Positions 8,299-17,289 of a stretch of 64,000 nucleotides of DNA are shown here, piece by piece. The stretch's first letter is position 1. The number at the start of each line of letters is the position of its first letter. The stretch comes from Zunongwangia sp. HGR-M22. GTDB taxonomy: Bacteria; Bacteroidota; Bacteroidia; Flavobacteriales; Flavobacteriaceae. The stretch lies in contig NZ_CP115159.1 of NCBI RefSeq assembly GCF_027594425.1, positions 2,469,001 to 2,533,000 of the forward strand, read 5' to 3'. The notes under the pieces were generated by a model. It was not told the origin of the DNA and did not search any database. It saw only the letters and a program-made list of their open reading frames with translations. Position numbers and translations under genes: made by a program.

Positions 8299-10791
8299 AT
8301 GCGCAGACTCCTATTACTTCTTATACTATTACTAAATTTAAGAATATCAGCCCAAGCACCAGAGAAGCTAAGCGCTTCAGAAATTTATGAGAAAATAGAA
8401 AAATTGAATTTCCTTGGTTCAGTTTTATATTTAGCTGCTCATCCCGATGATGAAAATACACGGCTTATCTCTTACTTTTCTAACGAAAAACATGCAAGAA
8501 CTGCCTACCTTTCATTAACTCGTGGTGATGGTGGCCAAAATCTTATAGGCCCCGAAATTAGGGAGCAATTAGGCCTAATTAGAACTCAGGAATTACTTGC
8601 AGCTCGCCGTATCGATGGTGGGATACAATTTTTTAGTCGCGCTAATGATTTTGGATATTCTAAAAATCCTGAAGAAACTTTAGAAACCTGGAATAAGGAT
8701 AAAGTCTTAGCAGATGTGGTTTGGATTATTAGAAATTTTAAACCAGATGTGATTATTAATCGTTTTGACCATCGTACCCCAGGAACCACACACGGTCACC
8801 ATACTGCTTCTGCTATACTTAGTGTAGAGGCATTTGATATTGCTAAAAATAACTCTATTTATTCTGAACAATTAAGGTATACGAATACCTGGCAGCCTGA
8901 ACGATTATTTTTCAATACGTCTTCTTGGTTTTTCGACAGTCAGGAAGCTTTTAAAGAGGCAACAAATGACGAGAAATATTTAGCTTTTGATACCGGCGTT
9001 TATTTTCCGCTGAAAGGGCTTTCTAATCCAGAAATTGCTTCGCTTAGCCGTAGCCAGCACCAATCTCAGGGTTTTGGGAGCACGGGCTCTCGTGGTAAAC
9101 AAATGGAATATTTAGAATTGATAAAAGGATCTCAACCAAATTCAAGAGAAGATATTTTTTCAGGAATTAATACTACTTGGAGTCGCGTGGAAGGCGGAGC
9201 GGAAATCGGAGAAATTTTAAGCAATGTTCAGAGAAATTTTAATTTCACGAATCCTTCTGCGAGTTTACCACAGCTTTTAGAAGCTTACACGTTAATTCAG
9301 AATTTAGAAGATGAGCATTGGAAAGAGATTAAATCTGAAGAAATTAAAGAAATTATCGAAGCTTGCGCCGGCCTTTACATGGAAGCCATCACAAACTCAG
9401 AATTTGCTTCGCCAGACGATCAGATTAAAATTAATATTGAGGCGATAAATCGTAGCGATGCCAAAATTGAATTAAAATCGATCGTTTTAAATCCACAAAA
9501 TCGAGTTGAAGAAATTAATGCTGTTCTTCTTGATAACGAAGATTGGAAAAAATCTTTCGAAGATAAAGTTCCAGAGGATGCACCCTACACTTCACCATAC
9601 TGGTTAAATAAAAAAGGAACAGTGGGAATGTATCGTGTAGATAACCAAAAATTAATTGGGAAACCAGGAACTCCACACACCGCTACCGTTTCGTTTAAAA
9701 TTGATATAAATGGTACTTCTATTCCATTTGTAAAAGATATCGTTTATAAATATAATGATAATGTAACGGGAGAACGTTATGAGAATTTTGAAATTATACC
9801 TCCAGTTTCCGTAAGTTTTCTGGACGATATAGTTCTTTTTCCAAATCAGGAAAGTAAAAATATCCAGGTAAAAGTAACGGCTAAAAAAGATAATATCAAT
9901 GGCACTTTAAACTTAAATTTACCTTCAGGATGGCAAATATCGCCTAAATCTGAAACGGTAAATCTTCCGCAAAAAGGAAGCAGTAGCACGTATACTTTTA
10001 AAATCACACCACCTTCAGAACAAAGTGAGATTTGGGTGAATCCTGAGTTTGAAACTACAGGAAAAACCTATGAAGACGATATAATTACAATTAACTATCC
10101 TCATATCCCTGCGCAAACTTTAGTAATTCCTTCTAAACTGAAATTAGCCAAAATCAAACTTCAGAAAAAAGGAGAAAATATTGCATATATCACCGGTGCA
10201 GGTGATGTTGTTCCAGAAAGTTTACGCCAAATTGGATATAAAGTGAGTGTTCTTAACCCTGCAACAATTACTGCGGAATCTTTAGCAAAATATGACGCTG
10301 TTGTTACCGGAGTAAGAGCTTACAATGTTCTTGAAGAACTTCGCTATAAAAATGATGAGCTACTAAAGTATGTTGAAAATGGTGGAACACTTATTGCTCA
10401 ATACAATAAGGATCGCGGAATAACTGTAAACCAAATTGGACCTTTCCCTTTCAAGTTATCCTACGATCGCATAACCGAAGAAGATGCTGAAGTAAATTTT
10501 GTTAACCAAGATTCGCCAGTTTTAAACTTTCCCAATAAAATTACCAAAAACGATTTTGACGGCTGGGTACAGGAACGCGGTTTATATTTCCCACACAGTT
10601 GGGACGACAATTATAGTACTGTTTTAGCTATGCACGATAAAAATGAACAAACTACTGAAGGTAGCCTTTTAGTTGCCAAATACGGTAAAGGTTATTATGT
10701 ATATACCGGCTTAAGTTTCTTTCGACAATTTCCTGCAGGAGTTGCTGGATCGTATCGCCTTTTTGCTAACTTGCTTTCTTTAGGAAAATAA
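8299..10791 (+). CDS. Secreted PIG-L (LmbE-like) deacetylase with C-terminal extension
   Basis: The 830-residue protein has a signal peptide (RRLLLLLILLLNLRISAQ, cleavage near residue 19). The PIG-L domain follows, with AAHPDDEN (His48, Asp51) and HGHHTASA near residue 165 as zinc ligands; this fold deacetylates N-acetylated sugars. The middle (about 480-620) looks like beta-sandwich sequence (LNLPSGWQISPKSETV). The end (from about 630, IAYITGAGDVVPESLRQIGYKV to KYGKGYYVYTGLSFFRQFP) resembles a class-I amidotransferase/ThuA-like fold. It is probably periplasmic and acts on extracellular amino sugars. The stop overlaps the next ATG (TAATG). Confidence 0.88.
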   Translation: MRRLLLLLILLLNLRISAQAPEKLSASEIYEKIEKLNFLGSVLYLAAHPDDENTRLISYFSNEKHARTAYLSLTRGDGGQNLIGPEIREQLGLIRTQELLAARRIDGGIQFFSRANDFGYSKNPEETLETWNKDKVLADVVWIIRNFKPDVIINRFDHRTPGTTHGHHTASAILSVEAFDIAKNNSIYSEQLRYTNTWQPERLFFNTSSWFFDSQEAFKEATNDEKYLAFDTGVYFPLKGLSNPEIASLSRSQHQSQGFGSTGSRGKQMEYLELIKGSQPNSREDIFSGINTTWSRVEGGAEIGEILSNVQRNFNFTNPSASLPQLLEAYTLIQNLEDEHWKEIKSEEIKEIIEACAGLYMEAITNSEFASPDDQIKINIEAINRSDAKIELKSIVLNPQNRVEEINAVLLDNEDWKKSFEDKVPEDAPYTSPYWLNKKGTVGMYRVDNQKLIGKPGTPHTATVSFKIDINGTSIPFVKDIVYKYNDNVTGERYENFEIIPPVSVSFLDDIVLFPNQESKNIQVKVTAKKDNINGTLNLNLPSGWQISPKSETVNLPQKGSSSTYTFKITPPSEQSEIWVNPEFETTGKTYEDDIITINYPHIPAQTLVIPSKLKLAKIKLQKKGENIAYITGAGDVVPESLRQIGYKVSVLNPATITAESLAKYDAVVTGVRAYNVLEELRYKNDELLKYVENGGTLIAQYNKDRGITVNQIGPFPFKLSYDRITEEDAEVNFVNQDSPVLNFPNKITKNDFDGWVQERGLYFPHSWDDNYSTVLAMHDKNEQTTEGSLLVAKYGKGYYVYTGLSFFRQFPAGVAGSYRLFANLLSLGK

Positions 10792-10901
10792 TGGAAGAAA
10801 AGCCAGAAAAATACGAATGGAAAATGCGATATAGCGCCGTGCTTATCGTTAATGCAATTTATATTATTGTATTTTATTTTATAATGAAATCTTTCGCCTA
10901 A
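10791..10901 (+). CDS. 36-residue single-pass membrane peptide
   Basis: The ATG overlaps the stop of the PIG-L gene (TAATG), and the stop lies one base before the symporter ATG. The product is MEEKPEKYEWKMRYSAVLIV followed by NAIYIIVFYFIMKSFA: a charged N-terminus and one membrane helix. The tight packing between two operon genes argues that it is translated. It may be a small partner of the symporter, as small subunits are known for several transporters, but nothing in the sequence proves this. Confidence 0.65.
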   Translation: MEEKPEKYEWKMRYSAVLIVNAIYIIVFYFIMKSFA

Positions 10902-10902
10902 C

Positions 10903-12594
10903 ATGCAATTAATTGACTGGATAATTTTAATAGTTACCATAAGTTCTATTGTTTGGTATGGTGTTTACAAATCGCGCGGCAGCAAGAATGTACAAGATTA
11001 TATAAAAGGCGGGGGTGATGCACAATGGTGGACGATTGGTTTATCGGTGATGGCCACTCAAGCTAGTGCTATCACTTTTTTATCTACACCAGGTCAGGCT
11101 TTTAATGATGGGATGGGCTTTGTTCAGATTTATTTTGGATTACCTATAGCCATCGTGATTATTTGCGTGGTTTTTATCCCGATTTATCATCGCTTAAAAG
11201 TATATACTGCATACGAATATTTAGAATCCAGATTCGACCAGAAAACAAGAATCTTAACTGCCCTATTATTTTTAATCCAAAGAGGTTTAGCAGCAGGGCT
11301 CACCATTTTTGCGCCGGCAATAATTTTATCTGCGGTCTTAGGTTGGGACCTTACAACACTTACCTTCTTAATAGGGATATTGGTTATTATTTATACGGTC
11401 TCTGGCGGAACAAAAGCCGTTAGTGTAACTCAAAAACAACAAATGGCAGTTATCTTAACGGGGATGATTGCTACTTTTTTTATTATTCTACATTATTTAC
11501 CAGAAAATATTACGTTCACCAAAGCCTTAGAAATTGCCGGTAGCGAAGGCAAAATGAATGTATTAGATTTTTCATTCGATTTTGATAACCGTTATACATT
11601 TTGGAGTGGAATTATCGGTGGAACGTTTTTATCGTTATCGTATTTTGGAACCGATCAAAGCCAGGTACAGCGCTATCTTTCTGGAAAAAGCATAAGGGAG
11701 AGTCAGCTTGGAATGGTGTTTAACGGTCTACTTAAAGTACCCTTACAATTTTTTATTTTGTTAGTTGGAGTAATGGTTTTTGTTTTTTACCAATTTAATG
11801 ATACACCACTTAACTTTAACCCTGCGGCAACCGAAGCTGTTTTAGATTCAGATTATGCAGAACAGTATAAAGATTTAATGGTTAATCACCGAGAACTCTT
11901 AGAGCAAAAGCAAAAACTTACTTTTAATTATGCTGAAATAGATCAAATTTCAGATATCCAGAATCAGCAGTTCAAAGATCAACTTTCAGCTTTAACTACA
12001 AAAGAATTTGAAAATCGTGAAAAAGCGAAAATGTTTATCGATGCGGCCAAAAGTGATGCAGAGAGTAATGATAAAGACTATGTTTTTATTCACTTCATCT
12101 TAAATAATTTACCGCGCGGAGTTATTGGCTTGCTATTGGCAGTGATTTTATGCGCCGCTATGTCCTCTACAGCTTCAGAGCTTAATGCCCTGGCATCGAC
12201 AACGACAATAGATCTTTACCGTAGAAATATCAAAACAGAGAAAGACGAAAATCATTATCTAAAAGCTTCAAAATGGTTCACGTTCATGTGGGGTGTATTA
12301 GCCATCTTATTTGCTAGTTTTGCTAATCTTTTTGATAATTTAATTCAACTTGTAAATATTATTGGTTCCATTTTTTATGGCAATGTACTAGGAATATTTT
12401 TATTGGCTTTTTTCATCAAATACGTTAAAAGCAATGCCGTTTTTATTTCTGCAATAATTACTCAACTAATGGTTATCGCCGTTTACTTTTTAGATATCCT
12501 TCCTTACTTATGGCTAAATGTATTAGGGTGTTTATTAGTAATTTCAATAGCGCTGATAATCCAAACCATATTTTTAAAACCTAAATCTGCTTAA
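10903..12594 (+). CDS. Sodium:solute symporter (SSS family)
   Basis: This 563-residue protein has about 13 membrane helices and the SSS core sequences KSRGSKNVQDYIKGGG, WWTIGLSVMATQASAITFLSTPGQAFNDG and TVSGGTKAVSVTQKQQ. It imports a small organic solute with sodium. The neighbours (PIG-L deacetylase, Gfo/Idh/MocA dehydrogenase) suggest a sugar or amino sugar. About residues 297-391 form a hydrophilic, helix-rich insertion (YAEQYKDLMVNHRELLEQKQ through FIDAAKSDAES) between membrane segments, not found in minimal SSS proteins. The start is the ATG at 10903. Confidence 0.9.
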   Translation: MQLIDWIILIVTISSIVWYGVYKSRGSKNVQDYIKGGGDAQWWTIGLSVMATQASAITFLSTPGQAFNDGMGFVQIYFGLPIAIVIICVVFIPIYHRLKVYTAYEYLESRFDQKTRILTALLFLIQRGLAAGLTIFAPAIILSAVLGWDLTTLTFLIGILVIIYTVSGGTKAVSVTQKQQMAVILTGMIATFFIILHYLPENITFTKALEIAGSEGKMNVLDFSFDFDNRYTFWSGIIGGTFLSLSYFGTDQSQVQRYLSGKSIRESQLGMVFNGLLKVPLQFFILLVGVMVFVFYQFNDTPLNFNPAATEAVLDSDYAEQYKDLMVNHRELLEQKQKLTFNYAEIDQISDIQNQQFKDQLSALTTKEFENREKAKMFIDAAKSDAESNDKDYVFIHFILNNLPRGVIGLLLAVILCAAMSSTASELNALASTTTIDLYRRNIKTEKDENHYLKASKWFTFMWGVLAILFASFANLFDNLIQLVNIIGSIFYGNVLGIFLLAFFIKYVKSNAVFISAIITQLMVIAVYFLDILPYLWLNVLGCLLVISIALIIQTIFLKPKSA

Positions 12595-12596
12595 CG

Positions 12597-13568
12597 ATGA
12601 GTAAAAAAATTAACTGGGCTATTTTGGGTCCGGGTAAAATTGCTAAAAAGTTTGCTCTTGGCCTTACACATGTATCTAATGCCAATCTTTATGCTGTTGC
12701 CAGTAGATCCTTGGATAAAGCTAAAGACTTTTCTAAAGAAATGGGTGCCGATAAAGCCTACGGAAGCTATGAAGAAATGCTAAACGATACTGAAGTAGAC
12801 GCTGTTTATGTAGCGACACCTCATGTATTTCATAACGAGCATACGTTACTTTGCCTAAAACATAAAAAGGCAGTCTTATGTGAAAAACCTTTTGCTATGA
12901 ATAAAAATCAGGTAAAAGAAATGATCGATTTTGCACAAAAACAAGACACCTTTTTGATGGAAGCGATGTGGACACATTTTCTTCCACATTTTCAATACAC
13001 TGCGGAAATAATAAAATCTGGAAAGTACGGTAAAGTACTATCTATGGAAGCCGATTTTGGCTTTGATGCGCCTTTTGATGCTGAAAGTAGAATCTATAAT
13101 AAGTCTTTGGGGGGTGGTAGTTTGTTGGATATTGGTATTTATCCAATTTTTGCTGCCTTAAGTTTTTTAGGTAAACCAGAAAAAATAAAAGCAACAGCTA
13201 AAATGGCCGATACCGGTGTTGATGCCAGATGTCATGCAACTTTCATTTATCCTGAAAACGTAAAAGCTGAACTTTATAGTTTTGTTGATAAAGAAACTGA
13301 TGTTGCCGCAACCATAAAGCTAGAAAAAGCTGAAATTTATATAAAACCCAGATTTCACAATCCAAGTTCAGTAGTAATTACCACACCTACCGAAAACTTT
13401 ACCAAAGAGTTTGGCGTAACTGCTAACGGATATAACTTTGAAGCAGAACACGTAGGAAAAATGCTTTTGGAAGGCAGGAAAGAAAGTACAGAAATGACTT
13501 TTGCAAAAAGTTTAGAACTTATAGAAATGCTAGATAGCGTTCGGGAAAAAATAGGTTTAAAATATTAA
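12597..13568 (+). CDS. Gfo/Idh/MocA family oxidoreductase
   Basis: The 323-residue protein has an N-terminal Rossmann fold (WAILGPGKIAKKFALGL) and the conserved CEKPFAMN motif near residue 97, whose Lys takes part in catalysis. The C-terminal alpha/beta domain has GGGSLLDIGIYPI. The family oxidises sugars or inositols with NAD(P). Overall similarity is to the trans-1,2-dihydrobenzene-diol/xylose dehydrogenase branch, but the substrate is open. It follows the symporter by two bases, is last in the operon, and is followed by a terminator. Confidence 0.88.
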   Translation: MSKKINWAILGPGKIAKKFALGLTHVSNANLYAVASRSLDKAKDFSKEMGADKAYGSYEEMLNDTEVDAVYVATPHVFHNEHTLLCLKHKKAVLCEKPFAMNKNQVKEMIDFAQKQDTFLMEAMWTHFLPHFQYTAEIIKSGKYGKVLSMEADFGFDAPFDAESRIYNKSLGGGSLLDIGIYPIFAALSFLGKPEKIKATAKMADTGVDARCHATFIYPENVKAELYSFVDKETDVAATIKLEKAEIYIKPRFHNPSSVVITTPTENFTKEFGVTANGYNFEAEHVGKMLLEGRKESTEMTFAKSLELIEMLDSVREKIGLKY

Positions 13569-13592
13569 TAATATCATCCTTGTAAAAAAAAT

Positions 13593-13620
13593 AAAAAGCT
13601 GGTCTCTCGATCAGCTTTTT
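13593..13620 (+). terminator. Terminator between the Gfo/Idh gene and the DUF2911 gene
   Basis: AAAAAGCTG and CAGCTTTTT form the outer stem, with a weaker inner GT/AT extension. It lies between convergent genes and could serve both. Confidence 0.8.
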
Positions 13621-13645
13621 TAGTGCACAAAAAATAAGAAATCAA

Positions 13646-14491
13646 TTACTTAGCTCCCCATTCTTTCAAGGAATCTTTATTCATTTTAATGTAATCTTTG
13701 TTTCCGGCTTTTTCAGCAGCAGCCAAAGATTTTTTAGCAGCTTCAATGGCTTCGTCTTTTTTACCAAGATCTGCGGCTATCAATGATTTTTTTCTTAGCA
13801 TCCAGTAAGCATTAGGATTAGCTTCAGTAGCTTTAGTAATCCAATTCCAGGCTTTGTTTAAATCCTTTCCTGCATCGTGGTAATAATATGCGGCAGCAAA
13901 GTAGTCCGCACCGCCTGGACCATTCATCACTTTATCGATACTGGCCATGGTTTTTTCCTCCGTAGGAACTGAAAATTCTAAAAAAGCAATAGTATTTTCC
14001 CACAAGAAATTTAGATTTGCACCATCATTAGTCAGCTCATCAATTAAAATAGTAAAACTTTGCATCTGCATTCCCTCTGGCATCTCTACAACATCCGCTT
14101 TTGCTTTTAAGGCCACCATGTTATCGTCCCAAGTTTGTGGATTTCCCCAGTTATTGGTTGTTTTATAAAACATTACTTCCCAAGTCTCTTTATTAGGGAT
14201 GGTATAAATAGAATATTTTCCAGCTTTTAAAGTTTTACCCTGAATTTTTATATCATCAGAGAAACTGATTACTGTATTTTCATTTGCTCCGGTTCTCCAG
14301 ATTTCTCCGTAAGGTACAAGATCGCCAAAGATCGTCCTACCTCGCATTGCAGGACGCGAATAATCTAAAGTTACGGTTGTTAAACCTACCATCTGCTCTA
14401 CTTTTGCAGAAGGACTTGGCTTAGGCGCCTGGATCTGTGCAAAAACCGACACTCCTAAAAATAAAATGAATAATTGTAGTACTTTTTTCAT
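13646..14491 (-). CDS. Secreted DUF2911 protein with C-terminal TPR-like helices
   Basis: I start at the ATG at 14491, which gives a clean signal peptide KKVLQLFILFLGVSVFAQ. The DUF2911 domain follows (KVEQMVGLTTVTLDYSRPAM, FGDLVPYGEIWRTGANENTV). The last third (AWNWITKATEANPNAYWMLR, AIEAAKKSLAAAEKAG) looks like tetratricopeptide helices. DUF2911 proteins are common in Bacteroidota and have no assigned function. The protein is probably periplasmic. An upstream in-frame ATG at 14527 would put 12 non-signal residues first and is less likely. The gene is single, between a terminator and a divergent operon. Confidence 0.85.
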   Translation of the reverse strand: MKKVLQLFILFLGVSVFAQIQAPKPSPSAKVEQMVGLTTVTLDYSRPAMRGRTIFGDLVPYGEIWRTGANENTVISFSDDIKIQGKTLKAGKYSIYTIPNKETWEVMFYKTTNNWGNPQTWDDNMVALKAKADVVEMPEGMQMQSFTILIDELTNDGANLNFLWENTIAFLEFSVPTEEKTMASIDKVMNGPGGADYFAAAYYYHDAGKDLNKAWNWITKATEANPNAYWMLRKKSLIAADLGKKDEAIEAAKKSLAAAEKAGNKDYIKMNKDSLKEWGAK

Positions 14492-14537
14492 GCTTATAGT
14501 TTTTAGTTTTGCTAAAGATAAAGACAATTTAAATTTA

Positions 14538-14576
14538 ATGATTCTGAATTTTAAATTTTAGTAAAATTCAGATCAT
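14538..14576. promoter_or_regulatory. Dyad in a divergent promoter region
   Basis: ATGATTCTGAATTTT (14538-14552) and AAAATTCAGATCAT (14563-14576) pair over 14 bp with one bulged T, across a 10-base spacer. It lies between the divergent DUF2911 gene and the SRPBCC-photolyase operon. It could be an operator or an RNA hairpin; no regulator is adjacent. Confidence 0.45.
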
Positions 14577-14659
14577 TTACAATTTGTTTAACTTTAATCA
14601 TTTTTAATTAAACATTTCTAATCGTAGTTTTATTCCAACAAAAAAAAAATTGCTACGAA

Positions 14660-15166
14660 ATGCACCAGATCCATACCTTTCAAAAATTACCTATTTCTAA
14701 ACAAAAAGCTTGGGAATTTTTATCTGATCCTAAAAACCTTAAAGTAATTACACCAGATTACATGGGGTTCGATATCACTTCTGGTGGCGACCGCCCGATG
14801 TTCGAAGGACAGATAATCCAGTATGTTGTTACACCTATTGCAGGAATTAAAACCAAATGGGTAACCGAAATAACCCATGTTAAAGATGGTGAGTATTTTG
14901 TAGATGAACAACGATTTGGTCCCTACGCATTGTGGCATCACAAACATTTTATTAAAGAAATAGAAGGTGGTGTAGAAATGGAAGATATCGTAGATTATAA
15001 ATTACCGATGGGCAAATTGGGTGACTTGGCGCATCCATTTATGGTTAAGCCCAAACTCCAGGAAATATTCGAATATCGTAAAAAAAAATTGGTAGAGCTT
15101 TTTGGTGAATATAAAGCTCCACATAAAGATAATGATGCGACGCTAAAACAAGATATACTAAACTAA
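14660..15166 (+). CDS. SRPBCC family ligand-binding protein
   Basis: The 168-residue protein begins HTFQKLPISKQKAWEFLSDP and continues NLKVITPDYMGFDI, the typical start of START/SRPBCC helix-grip proteins related to a group annotated as cell division inhibitors. The central VTPIAGIKTKWVTEITHVKD and the following beta strands fit that fold. It likely binds a hydrophobic small molecule in the cytoplasm; the ligand is unknown. It is the first gene of a three-gene operon with an SDR and a photolyase, an association that suggests a role connected with light or cofactor handling, though this is only inferred from context. Confidence 0.82.
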   Translation: MHQIHTFQKLPISKQKAWEFLSDPKNLKVITPDYMGFDITSGGDRPMFEGQIIQYVVTPIAGIKTKWVTEITHVKDGEYFVDEQRFGPYALWHHKHFIKEIEGGVEMEDIVDYKLPMGKLGDLAHPFMVKPKLQEIFEYRKKKLVELFGEYKAPHKDNDATLKQDILN

Positions 15167-15167
15167 T

Positions 15168-15866
15168 ATGAAAAAGAATATTCTGCTTATAGGAGGTTCT
15201 ACAGGAATAGGATTTGAAATCGCAAAAAAGCTTTACAAGGATGATCATATTTTTATCGCCTCAAGAAACAAAGGTGACTCTGAAGAATTAGAGATTACTC
15301 ATTTAGAATTTGATGTTTTAAAAGATGATATTTCTTCTTTGGATCTACCTGAGAAGTTAGACGGACTTGTTTACTGTCCCGGAAGCATCAATCTTAAACC
15401 TTTTAAAATGCTAAAAACCAAAGATTTTGAAGAAGAAATGCAACTCAATTTCTTTGGTTTAATTAATGTTGTAAATGCATTGATACCCAAATTGAAAGAA
15501 GCTGATAAAGCAAGTCTTGTTTTCTTTAGTACCGTTGCAGTAAAAGTAGGCATGCCATTCCATACTAGCGTGGCTGCGGCGAAAGGGGCTGTTGAAGGTT
15601 TTGCAAAATCTTTAGCTGCAGAATATGCACCTAATCTAAGAGTAAACGTAATTGCTCCTTCTTTAACCGACACCCCTCTAGCCCAAAAACTCTTAAATAA
15701 CGATAAGAAAAAAGAAAAGATGAGCGATAGACACCCGCTTAAAAGAGTGGGAACTACAAATGATATCGCGAGCATAGCTACCTTTTTATTGAGCGATGAC
15801 AGTAGCTGGATGACTGGACAAATAATTGGAGTTGACGGCGGACTTTCAACGCTAAACATTTCGTAA
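15168..15866 (+). CDS. Short-chain dehydrogenase/reductase (SDR)
   Basis: The 232-residue classical SDR has IGGSTGIGFEIAKKL as cofactor loop and the CPGSINL strand in place of the usual NNAG. The catalytic Ser lies in VFFSTVAVKVG and the C-terminus is SSWMTGQIIGVDGGLS. The position of the active-site YxxxK is atypical: the sequence there is HTSVAAAKGAVEGFAKSLAA, so the usual Tyr is replaced by Val or Ala while Lys is kept. Activity is therefore uncertain. It starts one base after the SRPBCC stop, and its stop overlaps the photolyase start by one base. Confidence 0.87.
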   Translation: MKKNILLIGGSTGIGFEIAKKLYKDDHIFIASRNKGDSEELEITHLEFDVLKDDISSLDLPEKLDGLVYCPGSINLKPFKMLKTKDFEEEMQLNFFGLINVVNALIPKLKEADKASLVFFSTVAVKVGMPFHTSVAAAKGAVEGFAKSLAAEYAPNLRVNVIAPSLTDTPLAQKLLNNDKKKEKMSDRHPLKRVGTTNDIASIATFLLSDDSSWMTGQIIGVDGGLSTLNIS

Positions 15867-17179
15867 TGGGTAAAGAAAAAGTAAATATATTTTGGTTCAG
15901 AAGAGATTTACGATTGGATGATAATGTTGGATTTTTAGCAGCTTTAAAAAGCGATAATCCTGTTTTGCCAATCTTTATTTTTGATTCTGAAATTTTAGAT
16001 AATTTACATGAAGATGATGCGCGAGTCACTTTTATTTTCGATACGCTGCAGAAAATGCGAAGTGAGCTTCAGGATAATTACAATTCGTCTATTGCGATGT
16101 TTCATGGCAAACCATCAGAAATATATAAGCAACTTCTAAAAGATTACCAAATTGGTAAAGTATTTACCAATCGTGATTACGAGCCATATGCTAAAGACCG
16201 TGATGAAGAAATTGAACAGTTATTGGAAGATCATGACATAGATTTCGAAACTTTTAAAGATCAGGTAATTTTCGAAAAGGATGAAGTGGTAAAAGGTGAC
16301 GGTGATCCTTATGTGGTATACACTCCTTATATGAAAACCTGGATGCAGCAATTCAAAGAGATGGATCTAAAGATTCATTATACTAGCCAGTTTTTAGATA
16401 ATCTTATTCAAAATACAAGATTACCTAATTTAAGCCTTAGTGATATCGGATTTAAAAAATCATCTTTAAAAGTGCCCGATTTTGATACTACACCAACGCT
16501 TATTCAGCAATATGAAAATACCAGAAATACACCTTCTAAGGATGGCACAAGCCGATTGGGAGCACATCTAAGATTTGGTACGGTAAGCGTTAGAAAAATG
16601 GTGAAGAAAGCTAATAACGAAAAGAATAAGACTTTTTTACAGGAATTGGTATGGCGCGAGTTTTTTATGCAGGTTTTATATCACAATCCTTCCACAGTTA
16701 CCGATGCTTTTAAAAAGAAGTACGATAAAATTAACTGGAGAAATAACGAAGATGAATTTGAAAAATGGAAAACAGGTAAAACCGGCTATCCCTTAGTTGA
16801 TGCCGGTATGCGCCAACTTAACAAGTCTGGTTTTATGCATAATAGGGTTAGAATGTTGGTTGGAAGTTTTCTCTGCAAACATTTGCTTATCGATTGGCGA
16901 TGGGGAGAAGCTTATTTTGCTAAAAAATTACTGGATTACGAAATGTCTTCTAACGTAGGAAATTGGCAATGGGTTGCCGGTAGTGGTGTAGATGCTGTCC
17001 CCTATTTCAGGATTTTTAATCCTACTACCCAAATTGAAAAATTTGATAAAGATGAAAAATACATTAAAGAATGGGTGGAAGAATATAATACCGAAGATTA
17101 CCCTGAAAAAATGGTAGACCATAAAGAAGCTAGAGAGCGAGCGCTTTCAACTTATAAAGAAGCAGTTAGTAATAGTTAG
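15866..17179 (+). CDS. phrB: Deoxyribodipyrimidine photolyase (class I cryptochrome/photolyase)
   Basis: The 437-residue protein has the N-terminal antenna-binding domain (IFWFRRDLRLDDNVGF) and the C-terminal FAD domain (SRLGAHLRFGTVSVRKM, LQELVWREFFMQVLYHNP, GYPLVDAGMRQLNKSGFMHN, NWQWVAGSGVDAVPYFRIFN). It repairs UV-induced pyrimidine dimers using blue light. The sequence fits class I CPD photolyases of Bacteroidota rather than class II or the FeS type; whether it acts on CPD or 6-4 products cannot be settled by eye. It is last in the SRPBCC-SDR-photolyase operon, starts at the ATG overlapping the SDR stop (TAATG), and is followed by a terminator. Confidence 0.92.
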   Translation: MGKEKVNIFWFRRDLRLDDNVGFLAALKSDNPVLPIFIFDSEILDNLHEDDARVTFIFDTLQKMRSELQDNYNSSIAMFHGKPSEIYKQLLKDYQIGKVFTNRDYEPYAKDRDEEIEQLLEDHDIDFETFKDQVIFEKDEVVKGDGDPYVVYTPYMKTWMQQFKEMDLKIHYTSQFLDNLIQNTRLPNLSLSDIGFKKSSLKVPDFDTTPTLIQQYENTRNTPSKDGTSRLGAHLRFGTVSVRKMVKKANNEKNKTFLQELVWREFFMQVLYHNPSTVTDAFKKKYDKINWRNNEDEFEKWKTGKTGYPLVDAGMRQLNKSGFMHNRVRMLVGSFLCKHLLIDWRWGEAYFAKKLLDYEMSSNVGNWQWVAGSGVDAVPYFRIFNPTTQIEKFDKDEKYIKEWVEEYNTEDYPEKMVDHKEARERALSTYKEAVSNS

Positions 17180-17213
17180 TTGTTAGTTAAATTGAATAAT
17201 TGCTAAATGACTA

Positions 17214-17237
17214 GGGCAACTTTTATTAAAGTTGCCC
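17214..17237 (+). terminator. Terminator between photolyase and kdsB
   Basis: GGGCAACTTT (17214-17223) pairs perfectly with AAAGTTGCCC (17228-17237), followed by TTTTCT. It lies between convergent genes. Confidence 0.85.
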
Positions 17238-17289
17238 TTTTCTATTAATCATCTTTTGTGATCGAATTCTTTACTATTGAAGAGTCTAT

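Noticed and set aside
15371-15859. 162-codon minus-strand frame opposite the SDR gene
   Set aside because: The plus strand is a clear SDR; this is antisense reading of it.
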